Source: an uncultured Bacillota bacterium (GTDB taxonomy: Bacteria; Bacillota; Clostridia; Peptostreptococcales; Anaerovoracaceae). Taken from it: a DNA stretch of 14,600 nucleotides. The stretch's first letter is position 1. The number at the start of each line of letters is the position of its first letter. Of the stretch, positions 6,801 through 14,562 are shown piece after piece. Location of the stretch: contig CAUDEQ010000047.1 of the NCBI GenBank assembly GCA_958448635.1, positions 1-14,600 of the forward strand. Reading direction: 5' to 3'. The position numbers and the translations under genes are program-made. Below the pieces are notes generated by a model, which searched no databases, had not been told where the DNA came from, and saw only the letters and a program-made list of their open reading frames with translations.

Positions 6801-7532
6801 GGTCTTGCTGCCAAGCAGGAGGGCTGGTATATTGCCACGCCTGTATTCGACGGAGCCAACGAGAAGGATATAATCAAGCTGCTGGGAGAAAACAATTTCG
6901 ACGAAAGCGGCAAGCTGTGGCTGAGAGACGGAAGAACAGGAGAATACTTCGACAATCCTGTAACGGTAGGATACATGTATATGCTGAAGCTGCACCATCT
7001 GGTAGACGATAAGATTCACGCCAGAAGTACAGGTCCGTACTCACTGGTTACGCAGCAGCCTCTGGGCGGAAAGGCTCAGTTCGGCGGACAGCGTTTCGGT
7101 GAGATGGAGGTTTGGGCTCTGGAAGCATACGGAGCAGCATATACTCTTCAGGAAATCCTGACGGTCAAGTCCGACGATATAGTAGGTCGTGTCAAGACGT
7201 ATGAGGCTATAGTAAAAGGCGAAAACATTCCTGAGCCGGGAATACCTGAGTCATTCAAGGTACTGATAAAGGAAATGCAGAGTCTGTGTCTCGACGTCAA
7301 GGTGCTGACGGAGGATAACGAGGAGATAACCATCAAGGAAACCAGCGAGCTGGAAGACATACCTGTGATAGAGGATATGGTGGAAGCTGAACTGGAGGGG
7401 GATGTTCCTGAAGAGGATGATGATATGGAGATCGTGGATGAAGATGACGGCTTCGGAGATGACGAGGACGACATGTTCGAGGACGAGGATGATCTTATCA
7501 CCATCATTGAAGAAGACAGTGAAGAATTATAG
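3825..7532 (+). CDS. rpoB: DNA-directed RNA polymerase subunit beta
   Basis: The beta subunit forms one half of the RNA polymerase active-site cleft and binds the nascent RNA and rifampicin. The 1235-residue product carries the rifampicin region (G485 to L511, with D494, H504 and S509 at the positions of E. coli D516, H526 and S531), so the sequence is of the sensitive type. GPGGLSRERAGFEVRDVH and CPIETPEGPNIGLI follow directly. GDKMAGRHGNKG carries the active-site lysines K940 and K948, and the C-terminal PLGGKAQFGGQRFGEMEVWALEA region docks on beta'. The last 43 residues (1193-1235) form an acidic tail with 26 Asp/Glu and no basic residue. rpoC follows after 17 bases, so the two are co-transcribed. 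Unlike most bacteria, rplJ and rplL are not directly upstream; a terminator and a dedicated promoter precede the gene. Confidence 0.99.
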   Translation: MPNPIKLGRKERMTFSKINEVAEMPNLIQIQTDSYDWFVREGLREVFEDISPIRDYADNLVLEFIDYSLTDPPKYEQEECKERDVTYAAPLKVRVRLVNKETGEVKEQEVFMGDFPLMTEKGTFIYNGAERVVVTQLVRSPGPYYDMEIDKSGKNLFFTTVIPNRGAWLEYETDSNEIISVRVDRTRKQPVTTLLRALGMGSDQEIIDIFGEEPRLLKTLEKDTTTNYEEGLKEIYKKLRPGEPPTLESAQSLFNSMFFDPKRYDLAKVGRYKYNKKLGLFNRISGAVAAADVIDPNTGEILAEKGQKMDKALARQIENAGVEFVMVKSEHDEDKSTKVIGNRFVDIKTYIEFDISDINVADKVYYPVLMEILQENQDQDSIREALQLRKNELSPKHILVADVIASVSYLLNLNYGIGNIDDIDHLGNRRLRTVGELLQNQIRIGLSRMERTIKERMTTQDIAEVTPQGLMNIRPVTAAVKEFFGSSQLSQFMDQTNPLAELTHKRRLSALGPGGLSRERAGFEVRDVHHSHYGRMCPIETPEGPNIGLIGSLTTYGIINQYGFIETPYRVVDKETGRVTEEIHYLTADDEEDKIVAQANEPLDSEGRFVNMKVAARGKGGDIDLVPREAVDYMDVSPKQVVSVATAMIPFLENDDANRALMGSNMQRQAVPLMVTEAPIVGTGMEHKAAKDSGVVIIAKHSGTIDFVDADKIVVLRDDGEGEDEYKLLKFKRSNQGTCINQRPIVFKGEHVEKGEVIADGPSTENGEVALGKNLLIGFMTWEGYNYEDAIILNERLIMEDVLTSIHIEKYEAEARDTKLGPEEITRDIPNVGEDALKDLDEDGIIRKGAEVNSSDILVGKVTPKGETELTAEERLLRAIFGEKAREVRDTSLRVPHGETGIVVEVKIFSRENGDELPPGVNKLVRCYIATKRKISVGDKMAGRHGNKGVISRILPEEDMPFLENGQPLQVMLNPLGVPSRMNVGQVLEVHLGLAAKQEGWYIATPVFDGANEKDIIKLLGENNFDESGKLWLRDGRTGEYFDNPVTVGYMYMLKLHHLVDDKIHARSTGPYSLVTQQPLGGKAQFGGQRFGEMEVWALEAYGAAYTLQEILTVKSDDIVGRVKTYEAIVKGENIPEPGIPESFKVLIKEMQSLCLDVKVLTEDNEEITIKETSELEDIPVIEDMVEAELEGDVPEEDDDMEIVDEDDGFGDDEDDMFEDEDDLITIIEEDSEEL

Positions 7533-7549
7533 GAAAGGGGAAGTGACAG

Positions 7550-10500
7550 ATGAGCGATAACAATAATTATGAATTGAATAATTTCGAATCTCTGCAGATC
7601 GGTCTGGCGTCGACAGAGAAGATACTGAGCTGGTCGCATGGAGAAGTTACTAAGCCCGAGACTATAAACTACAGGACTCTCAAGCCTGAAAAGGACGGCC
7701 TTTTCTGTGAAAGGATATTCGGACCTACCAAGGATTGGGAGTGCCATTGCGGTAAATACAAGAGAATAAGATACAAGGGCATCGTCTGCGATAAATGCGG
7801 AGTAGAGGTTACAAAGGCAAAGGTTAGAAGAGAGAGGATGGGCCACATCAAGCTGGCATCGCCTGTTTCTCATATATGGTATTTCAAGGGTATCCCGTCG
7901 AGGATGGGTCTTGTTCTGGACATATCGCCCAGAACGCTTGAAAAGATCCTGTACTTTGCAAACTTCATAGTTACCGATCCCGGCAATACGGAATTCGCAT
8001 ACAAGGAAGTGCTTACCGAGGATCAGTACAGAGAAGCAAAAGACAACCCTGCCAACAAGTTCAAGGCGGGCATGGGAGCGGAAGCTATAAGAGAGCTTCT
8101 GACGCATATAGATCTCGACGAGCTTTCGGAGGATCTCAGAAAGAAGCTCGTCAATGCCACTGGACAGAAGAAAATAAGGATCGTGAGAAGACTTGAGGTC
8201 ATCGAGGCTCTCAGAACATCGGGCAACAGACCTGAATGGATGGTATTGGAGGTAATCCCTGTGATCCCGCCTGATCTGAGACCTATGGTACAGCTTGACG
8301 GCGGCAGATTCGCCACCTCCGATCTCAACGATCTTTACAGACGTGTTATCAACAGAAACAACAGACTCAACAGACTTCTTGAGCTGGGTGCGCCTGACAT
8401 CATCGTCAGAAACGAAAAGAGAATGCTTCAGGAAGCAGTTGACGCCCTCATAGATAACGGCAGAAGAGGAAGACCTGTGACAGGCCCGGGGTCGAGACCT
8501 CTCAAGTCGCTGTCGGATATGCTCAAGGGAAAGCAGGGAAGATTCAGACAGAACCTGCTGGGTAAGAGAGTCGATTATTCGGGACGTTCCGTAATCGTAG
8601 TAGGTCCTGAGCTTCGCTTCTGGCAGTGCGGACTTCCTAAGAAGATGGCTCTTGAGCTGTTCAAGCCGTTCATCATGAAGAAGCTCGTTGAGAATGGAAA
8701 TGCTCACAATATAAAGAGCGCCAAGAGAATGGTGGAAAAGGTAAGGCCTGAGGTATGGGACGTTCTGGAAGGAGTTATCAAGGAGCATCCTGTTATGCTT
8801 AACCGTGCCCCGACCCTCCACAGACTTGGTATACAGGCATTCGAGCCTGTTCTCGTCGAGGGTAAGGCCATCAAGCTGCACCCTCTGGCATGTACAGCCT
8901 TCAACGCCGACTTCGACGGAGACCAGATGGCGGTACACGTGCCTCTCAGCGTTGAAGCACAGGCTGAGGCCAGATTCCTCATGCTGTCGGTAAACAATAT
9001 TCTGGCGCCTAAGGATGGCTCACCTATCACTACGCCTACTCAGGACATGATACTGGGAAGCTACTACCTGACACATCCGGGTCAGGAAGAGGGCAGGAGG
9101 AATTCCCCTGCCGAAAAGGGCGACGGAAAAGTGTTTACAGACCTTTCCGAGATGCTGATGGCTTATCAGAACGGCACAGTAGGTCTTCACGCCAGAGTAA
9201 AGGTGAGAATGTATGCGGGAGAGCATGACACGAGAGGAAAGCTTGTGGAATCCACTGTAGGAAGATTCATCTTCAACCAGAAGATTCCTCAGGATCTTGG
9301 ATATGTGGAAGACAGAGAGGCCGATCCGTATTCACTGGAAATCGACTTCCTCTGCGACAAGAAAAAGCTGGGACAGATCATCGACAGATGCTATCGTATC
9401 CACGGCAATACAGAGACAGCCATCATGTTGGACTACATCAAGGATATGGGCTTCCACTATTCGACTATAGCAGCCATCACCATCAGTATTTCCGACATGG
9501 AGATACCTGATGCCAAGGCTGATATCATAGCCGAGTCGGAAAAGATGGTAGATAAGTATGAGATGGCATACAGAAGAGGTCTCGTATCGGATCAGGAAAG
9601 ATACGAGAAGGTAATCGAAATATGGAACAAGACCACAGATGACGTTGCGGATGCGCTGATGGAATCACTGGATTCCCTCAACAACCTGTTCATCATGGCA
9701 CACTCCGGAGCGAGAGGTAGTAAGAACCAGATCAGACAGATCGGCGGTATGAGAGGTCTCATGGCCAATGCAACAGGTAAGACCATCGAGATCCCTATCA
9801 AGGCAAACTTCCGTGAAGGACTTTCCGTCCTGGAATACTTCATTTCCACCAACGGAGCGAGAAAGGGTCTTGCCGATACGGCGCTGCGAACTGCCGACTC
9901 CGGTTACCTGACAAGAAGACTTGTAGACGTTTCTCATAATGTGATCGTCAGAGAAGACGACTGCGGTACAGATGAGGGTATCGAGGTAAAGGCCTTCACT
10001 GACGGTAAGGAAGTAATAGAAAAATTAAAGGATCGTATCGTGGGAAGAGTTGCGCTGCTGGATATCCGTGATCCTGAGACAGGAAAGCTCATCGTGGAGC
10101 AGGACTGCGAGATAACGGAGGATGCTGCCGAAGCCATCGAAGCTGCAGGCATCGAGTCCGTTGCCATCAGATCGGTAATGACATGCCACAGCAAGACAGG
10201 CGTATGCGCCAAGTGCTACGGCAGAAACCTGGCAACAGGCGAAGCTGTAAACATCGGAGAAGCAGTAGGTATAACTGCAGCCCAGTCCATCGGTGAACCG
10301 GGTACTCAGCTGACCATGAGAACGTTCCATACAGGCGGTGTAGCCGGATCCGATATCACCCACGGTCTGCCTAGAGTAGAAGAGCTGTTCGAGGCAAGAA
10401 AGCCTAAGGGTCTTGCTGTTATCTGCGAGGCTGACGGAACTGTGGTTTCCATCGAGCCTACCATGGACAATAAGACTGAGGTTAAGGTAAGAGGTGAAGA

Positions 10501-11260
10501 GGAAAGAGTATATGAGATTCCTTACGGAGCTCGTATAGCCGTAACAGAGGGTGAGTACATTCTCGCCGGCGCCAACATCACCAAGGGACCTCTGGATCCT
10601 AAGGATATACTGAGACTCAACGGGGTTGAAGGTGTTTACCAGTATCTGCTGAAGGAAGTTCAGCGTGTATATAAGCAGCAGGGTGTAGACATCAACGATA
10701 AGCATATCGAGGTAATCGTCGGACAGATGCTCAGCAAGATGAAGGTCAACGATCCGGGAGATACAGGACTGCTGCCCGGCGGACAGTACAGCAAGGTAGA
10801 AATCGACGAGGCCAATGAAGCTGCCATCGCCGAAGGAAAGCAGCCGGCTGAAGCGGAAAGACTGCTTCTGGGTATCACCAAGGCATCGCTGGCAACAAGC
10901 TCCTTCCTGTCGGCCGCATCATTCCAGGAGACCACCAGAGTCCTGACGGATGCTGCCATAAAGGGTAAGAACGACAAGCTTCAGGGTCTTAAGGAAAACG
11001 TAATCATCGGTAAGCTGATACCTGCAGGAACAGGTATGAAGAAGTACAGATCCATCGATCTCGACTACGGTGTGAATACTGCACTGATCGAAGCCTACAG
11101 GCAGATGCAGATGGAGATGGAAATGGAAGCCTACGAGGACGATGATATGGAGGATATCGTACCTGCAATGGGAACTGCCGGAGACATGGCGGCTGCAGAG
11201 GAATTCGCCGCTGAAATGGAATCCGGTCAGGGTATCGAGATCATCGAATACGAGGAATAA
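7550..11260 (+). CDS. rpoC: DNA-directed RNA polymerase subunit beta'
   Basis: The beta' subunit carries the catalytic magnesium and the clamp of RNA polymerase. In the 1236-residue product the N-terminal zinc site is C65, C67, C80 and C83. NADFDGDQMAVH holds the magnesium-binding D454, D456 and D458, preceded by the LLGKRVDYSGRSVIVVGP switch/lid region. The second zinc site is C805, C879, C886 and C889. GITAAQSIGEPGTQLTMRTFH covers the bridge-helix end and trigger loop and runs on to GVAGSDITHGLPRVEELFEAR without the large insertion of proteobacteria. The last 50 or so residues are Met- and acid-rich with no Lys or Arg. AAAGGGG at 7534-7540 sits nine bases before the ATG. The gene is the second of the rpoBC unit; a fresh promoter lies 28 bases after its stop. 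Confidence 0.99.
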   Translation: MSDNNNYELNNFESLQIGLASTEKILSWSHGEVTKPETINYRTLKPEKDGLFCERIFGPTKDWECHCGKYKRIRYKGIVCDKCGVEVTKAKVRRERMGHIKLASPVSHIWYFKGIPSRMGLVLDISPRTLEKILYFANFIVTDPGNTEFAYKEVLTEDQYREAKDNPANKFKAGMGAEAIRELLTHIDLDELSEDLRKKLVNATGQKKIRIVRRLEVIEALRTSGNRPEWMVLEVIPVIPPDLRPMVQLDGGRFATSDLNDLYRRVINRNNRLNRLLELGAPDIIVRNEKRMLQEAVDALIDNGRRGRPVTGPGSRPLKSLSDMLKGKQGRFRQNLLGKRVDYSGRSVIVVGPELRFWQCGLPKKMALELFKPFIMKKLVENGNAHNIKSAKRMVEKVRPEVWDVLEGVIKEHPVMLNRAPTLHRLGIQAFEPVLVEGKAIKLHPLACTAFNADFDGDQMAVHVPLSVEAQAEARFLMLSVNNILAPKDGSPITTPTQDMILGSYYLTHPGQEEGRRNSPAEKGDGKVFTDLSEMLMAYQNGTVGLHARVKVRMYAGEHDTRGKLVESTVGRFIFNQKIPQDLGYVEDREADPYSLEIDFLCDKKKLGQIIDRCYRIHGNTETAIMLDYIKDMGFHYSTIAAITISISDMEIPDAKADIIAESEKMVDKYEMAYRRGLVSDQERYEKVIEIWNKTTDDVADALMESLDSLNNLFIMAHSGARGSKNQIRQIGGMRGLMANATGKTIEIPIKANFREGLSVLEYFISTNGARKGLADTALRTADSGYLTRRLVDVSHNVIVREDDCGTDEGIEVKAFTDGKEVIEKLKDRIVGRVALLDIRDPETGKLIVEQDCEITEDAAEAIEAAGIESVAIRSVMTCHSKTGVCAKCYGRNLATGEAVNIGEAVGITAAQSIGEPGTQLTMRTFHTGGVAGSDITHGLPRVEELFEARKPKGLAVICEADGTVVSIEPTMDNKTEVKVRGEEERVYEIPYGARIAVTEGEYILAGANITKGPLDPKDILRLNGVEGVYQYLLKEVQRVYKQQGVDINDKHIEVIVGQMLSKMKVNDPGDTGLLPGGQYSKVEIDEANEAAIAEGKQPAEAERLLLGITKASLATSSFLSAASFQETTRVLTDAAIKGKNDKLQGLKENVIIGKLIPAGTGMKKYRSIDLDYGVNTALIEAYRQMQMEMEMEAYEDDDMEDIVPAMGTAGDMAAAEEFAAEMESGQGIEIIEYEE

Positions 11261-11268
11261 AACAAAGG

Positions 11269-11300
11269 GCATTATTGAGATAATATTGTTGACATAATGC
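11269..11300 (+). repeat. Inverted repeat embracing the rpsL -35 box
   Basis: GCATTAT (11269-11275) and ATAATGC (11294-11300) are perfect 7-bp arms 18 bases apart. The right arm begins at the last base of the -35 hexamer TTGACA. ATTAT-TGAG-ATAAT inside (11271-11284) is an overlapping alternative hairpin. The repeat could be an operator or the 3' end structure of rpoBC mRNA; it has no T-run. Confidence 0.4.
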
Positions 11301-11318
11301 TTGAAAACGTGATAAAAT
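11289..11318 (+). promoter_or_regulatory. Promoter of the str operon
   Basis: A consensus TTGACA (11289-11294), an 18-bp spacer and TAAAAT (11313-11318), with TG at 11310-11311 giving an extended -10, form a strong sigma-A-type promoter. The predicted start is near 11325, about 80 bases before rpsL. The operon can therefore be expressed apart from rpoBC. Confidence 0.75.
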
Positions 11319-11357
11319 ATATGCTGGTCTGGGCTGCCTACAGCTCGGCCGGCATAT
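11319..11357 (+). terminator. Long GC-rich hairpin before rpsL (terminator, attenuator or 5' cap)
   Basis: ATATGCTGGTC (11319-11329) pairs with GGCCGGCATAT (11347-11357). After one bulged T, GGGCTG (11331-11336) pairs with CAGCTC (11341-11346) around loop CCTA. That makes 17 pairs, a few of them G-U. TTATTTAT follows, U-rich but not a clean T-run. For transcripts coming from rpoC it could act as a partial terminator. For transcripts from the local promoter it would lie at the extreme 5' end, because the predicted start is inside its left arm. Confidence 0.55.
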
Positions 11358-11405
11358 TTATTTATGCCTTATATACACTTTAATTTTGAAGAAAGGAGAA
11401 AAAGG

Positions 11406-11822
11406 ATGCCTACAATTAACCAATTAGTACGTCAGGGCAGAACCAGCAGTGAAAAGAAGTCAACGGCGCCGGCTCTCAACAAGGGAATGAACTCCCTGAG
11501 AAGAGTTGCCACTGATGTAAACTCTCCTCAGAAGAGAGGCGTTTGCACATCAGTAAAGACTGTTACTCCTAAGAAGCCTAATTCAGCTCTTAGAAAAGTA
11601 GCAAGAGTTCGTCTCACTAACGGAATCGAAGTTACAGCATACATTCCTGGAATCGGTCATAACCTTCAGGAGCACAGTGTTGTACTGATCAGAGGCGGAA
11701 GAGTTAAGGACCTCCCGGGTGTAAGATATCACATCGTAAGAGGTACGCTTGATACTGCAGGTGTTGCAGACAGAAAGCAGGCTCGCTCCAAGTACGGGGC
11801 CAAGAGACCTAAGCAGAAGTAG
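11406..11822 (+). CDS. rpsL: 30S ribosomal protein S12
   Basis: S12 sits at the decoding centre of the small subunit and affects accuracy and streptomycin response. The 138-residue product begins MPTINQLVRQGR and has the same length and layout as Bacillus S12. It contains CTSVKTVTPKKPNSALRK and PGIGHNLQEHSV followed by GGRVKDLPGVRYHIVRG. The lysines of TPKKPNSA and the RVKDLPG loop, where streptomycin-resistance changes occur, are wild-type. An in-frame ATG at 11364 would add 14 residues foreign to the family; the ATG at 11406 has GGAG at 11395-11398 seven bases upstream and is the start. This is the first gene of the str operon. No L7Ae-family gene lies between rpoC and rpsL. Confidence 0.98.
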   Translation: MPTINQLVRQGRTSSEKKSTAPALNKGMNSLRRVATDVNSPQKRGVCTSVKTVTPKKPNSALRKVARVRLTNGIEVTAYIPGIGHNLQEHSVVLIRGGRVKDLPGVRYHIVRGTLDTAGVADRKQARSKYGAKRPKQK

Positions 11823-11962
11823 TAATCGGTAAATTTTAAGTGCCTTTGACCTATTCAATATATAGATCAATGCGCACCGCGCGCGCGATGATCGTAGTCA
11901 TTCATCAGATTGGATTGTTGCGTTCGAGTACCGACTTGAAGTTTTAACAGGAGGGAAGAGAA
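11823..11962 (+). promoter_or_regulatory. Structured rpsL-rpsG spacer, possible S7 control site
   Basis: This 140-base spacer is long for two genes of one operon. Nested long-range pairs are possible: TCGGTA (11826-11831) with TACCGA (11929-11934), and inside it AATGCG (11869-11874) with TGCGTT (11919-11924, two G-U pairs). Within the enclosed region lie a run of five CG repeats (11878-11887) and GATGA/TCATC arms (11887-11891, 11902-11906). In E. coli, S7 represses its own translation by binding the rpsL-rpsG spacer. A similar role here is inference; I see no proven 16S rRNA match. Confidence 0.35.
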
Positions 11963-12433
11963 GTGCCAAGAAAAGGAAATGTACCTAAGCGTGAAGTACT
12001 TCCGGATCCGGTATACGGCAGCGTTGTCGTTGCCAAGCTGATCAACAGCGTAATGCTGGACGGAAAGAAAGGTGTTGCCCAGAAGATCGTTTATGACGCT
12101 TTCGAGCAGATTAAGGAAGCTACAGGGGAAGAGCCTTTGGAAGTATTCGAAAAAGCAATGAACAACATTATGCCTGTTCTTGAGGTAAAAGCAAGAAGAG
12201 TCGGCGGTGCCAACTATCAGGTGCCGATCGAGGTAAGAGCTGACAGACGTCAGACACTGGGACTCAGATGGCTTACAAAGTACACAAGAGCCAGAGGCGA
12301 AAAGACCATGTCAGACAGACTGGCAAAGGAACTGATGGACGCAGCCAACAATACAGGCGCATCAGTTAAGAAAAAGGAAGATACTCACAAGATGGCAGAG
12401 GCCAACAAGGCATTTGCACATTACAGATGGTAG
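11963..12433 (+). CDS. rpsG: 30S ribosomal protein S7
   Basis: S7 is a primary assembly protein that binds the 3' major domain of 16S rRNA and contacts the E site. The 156-residue product has the normal length and hallmark stretches MPRKGNVPKREVLPDPVYGS at the N-terminus, VMLDGKKGVAQKIVYDA, MPVLEVKARRVGGANYQVP, and GLRWLTKYTRARGEKTM. The start is GTG at 11963, with AGGAGGG at 11949-11955 seven bases before it. It is the only full-length gene here with a clear non-ATG start, which would fit reduced or regulated initiation. It is the second gene of the str operon, after a 140-base spacer and 43 bases ahead of fusA. Confidence 0.98.
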   Translation: MPRKGNVPKREVLPDPVYGSVVVAKLINSVMLDGKKGVAQKIVYDAFEQIKEATGEEPLEVFEKAMNNIMPVLEVKARRVGGANYQVPIEVRADRRQTLGLRWLTKYTRARGEKTMSDRLAKELMDAANNTGASVKKKEDTHKMAEANKAFAHYRW

Positions 12434-12454
12434 TATGATGTATGAAGCATCGTA
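12434..12454 (+). repeat. Small hairpin between rpsG and fusA
   Basis: TATGATG (12434-12440) and CATCGTA (12448-12454) form seven pairs, one of them G-U, around a seven-base loop right after the rpsG stop. There is no T-run. It could be a processing or stabilising element, or chance. Confidence 0.25.
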
Positions 12455-12476
12455 ATAAAGCAGAAAGGAGGATAAT

Positions 12477-14543
12477 ATGTCAAACAGAAGTTTTCCGCTG
12501 GAAAAGACCAGAAATATAGGAATCATGGCGCATATCGACGCAGGAAAAACGACGACCACGGAAAGAATACTGTTCTATACGGGTAGAACTCATAAGCTGG
12601 GCGAGACTCATGAAGGCGCTGCAACCATGGACTGGATGGAGCAGGAACAGGAACGTGGTATCACAATTACCTCTGCTGCTACTACAGCCCAATGGAAAGA
12701 CACTAGAATTAACATCATCGATACACCGGGACACGTGGACTTTACTGTAGAAGTTGAGCGTTCGCTGAGAGTTCTCGACGGAGCAGTTACCGTGCTTTGC
12801 GCTAAAGGCGGCGTTGAGCCTCAGTCGGAAACCGTTTGGAGACAGGCGGAAAAATACGGTGTTCCGCGTATGATATTCGTAAACAAGATGGATATAATGG
12901 GGGCTGATTTTTACCGCGTCGTGGATATGATAAAGGAAAGGCTGAAGGCCAATGCAGTGCCTATTCAGCTTCCTATCGGTAAGGAGGAAACCTTTGTCGG
13001 TATCGTAGACCTGGTTGAAATGAAGGCCGAAGTATATAAGGACGATCTTGGAAAAGAATATGAAAAGGTAGAGATCCCTGATGAGCTCAAGGAGGATGCC
13101 GAAATATGGCGTGAAAGACTGCTTGAGTCGGTTGCCGAGGTTGATGAAGATCTGATGATGAAATTCCTTGAAGGGGAGGAAATCACCGAGAAGGAAATCA
13201 AGAAGACCTTAAGATCTGCAACTATTGCAGGTCAGCTGGTTCCGGTAACATGCGGATCTGCATACAGAAACAAAGGCGTTCAGCTGATGCTTGACGCGGT
13301 AGTTGATTATATGCCATCACCTGTGGACATCCCGCCTATAAAGGGAATCGTACCGAGAACAGGTGCTGAAGAGGAAAGACCTGCAGATGATAACGGTCCA
13401 TTCTCAGCCTTAGCCTTCAAGATCATGGCTGACCCATATGTGGGCAAGCTGGCGTTCTTCAGAGTTTATTCGGGAACACTGGACTCAGGCTCCTACGTAT
13501 ATAACTCGACGAAGGAAAAGAAGGAGAGAGTAGGAAGAATACTTCAGATGCACGCCAACAAGAGAGAGGATATCGACAAGGTATACTCGGGCGATATTGC
13601 AGCAGCAGTAGGACTTAAGGTTACTACTACAGGAGACACTCTCTGTGATGAAAAGAGAGAAATTATATTAGAGTCTATGGAATTCCCTGATCCTGTAATT
13701 GAAATTGCCATTGAGCCTAAGACAAAGGCAGGACAGGAAAAAATGGGTATGGCCCTTGTCAAGCTGGCAGAGGAAGACCCTACCTTCAAGACTTATACAA
13801 ACGAAGATACAGGACAGACTATAATCGCCGGAATGGGTGAGCTTCACTTGGAAATCATCGTGGACAGACTCTTAAGAGAATTTAAGGTCGAGGCCAATGT
13901 CGGCAAGCCACAGGTTTCATACAAGGAAACTATCACGGGAACTGCAGATGTGGATCACAAGTACGCGAAGCAGTCCGGCGGACGTGGACAGTATGGTCAT
14001 GTCAAGATCAAGCTTTATCCTAGAGAACCGGGTGAGGGCTTCGAGTTCAAGAATTCCATCGTGGGAGGCGCTATTCCTAAGGAATACATTCCTAAGATCG
14101 AGGAAGGTATTAAGGAAGCTATGCAGACCGGTCCTATGGCAGGATATCAGATGGTAGACATTGGAGTTGAGCTTTATGATGGCTCATATCACGAAGTTGA
14201 CTCATCTGAAATGGCATTCAAGATCGCAGCATCAATGGCTTTGAGAGAGGCTGCGAAAAAAGCGAAGCCTGTGCTGCTTGAGCCGATATTCAAGATAGAA
14301 GTTACAGTTCCTGATGAATACATGGGAGATGTAATCGGAGATATCAGCTCAAGAAGAGGAAGGATCGAAGGTTCAGACATGAATAACGGCGCAGTGGCAG
14401 TAAGAGGATATGTTCCTCTCTCCGAGATGTTCGGATATGCTACGGATCTGAGATCGAAGACTCAGGGCAGAGGCGTTTATGTAATGCAGTTTGACCACTT
14501 TGAAAAACTACCTGATAGTTTAGTGGATTCTATTAATAAGTAA
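12477..14543 (+). CDS. fusA: Translation elongation factor G
   Basis: EF-G is the GTPase that drives translocation of tRNA and mRNA on the ribosome and, with RRF, ribosome recycling. The 688-residue product has the full set of GTPase motifs: AHIDAGKT (18-25), ERGITI (59-64) with the switch II DTPGH (82-86), NKMD (136-139) and the G5-like CGSAYRNKG. Domains II to V follow: the FRVYSGTLDSG region, GMGELHLEI of domain III, and SGGRGQYGHVKIK of domain IV, and the SSRRGRIEG and MFGYATDLRSKTQGRG segments of domain V. Length is normal and no frame break is seen. AAAGGAGG at 12464-12471 sits five bases before the ATG. It is the third gene of the str operon, 19 bases ahead of tuf. Confidence 0.98.
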   Translation: MSNRSFPLEKTRNIGIMAHIDAGKTTTTERILFYTGRTHKLGETHEGAATMDWMEQEQERGITITSAATTAQWKDTRINIIDTPGHVDFTVEVERSLRVLDGAVTVLCAKGGVEPQSETVWRQAEKYGVPRMIFVNKMDIMGADFYRVVDMIKERLKANAVPIQLPIGKEETFVGIVDLVEMKAEVYKDDLGKEYEKVEIPDELKEDAEIWRERLLESVAEVDEDLMMKFLEGEEITEKEIKKTLRSATIAGQLVPVTCGSAYRNKGVQLMLDAVVDYMPSPVDIPPIKGIVPRTGAEEERPADDNGPFSALAFKIMADPYVGKLAFFRVYSGTLDSGSYVYNSTKEKKERVGRILQMHANKREDIDKVYSGDIAAAVGLKVTTTGDTLCDEKREIILESMEFPDPVIEIAIEPKTKAGQEKMGMALVKLAEEDPTFKTYTNEDTGQTIIAGMGELHLEIIVDRLLREFKVEANVGKPQVSYKETITGTADVDHKYAKQSGGRGQYGHVKIKLYPREPGEGFEFKNSIVGGAIPKEYIPKIEEGIKEAMQTGPMAGYQMVDIGVELYDGSYHEVDSSEMAFKIAASMALREAAKKAKPVLLEPIFKIEVTVPDEYMGDVIGDISSRRGRIEGSDMNNGAVAVRGYVPLSEMFGYATDLRSKTQGRGVYVMQFDHFEKLPDSLVDSINK

Positions 14544-14562
14544 TTTAGGAGGAAAGAGTAAA

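Noticed and set aside
7148..8938. 596-codon open frame on the minus strand across the rpoB-rpoC junction
   Set aside because: It is antisense to two certain genes. Its serine runs are the reverse reading of the acidic RpoB tail codons, it has no ribosome binding site, and it resembles no protein.
11364..11405. Upstream rpsL start at ATG 11364
   Set aside because: It adds residues absent from S12 proteins and would put the clear GGAG site inside the gene.
11870..11947. 25-codon frame in the rpsL-rpsG spacer ending just before the rpsG ribosome binding site
   Set aside because: No Shine-Dalgarno upstream; most likely a by-product of the CG-rich tract.
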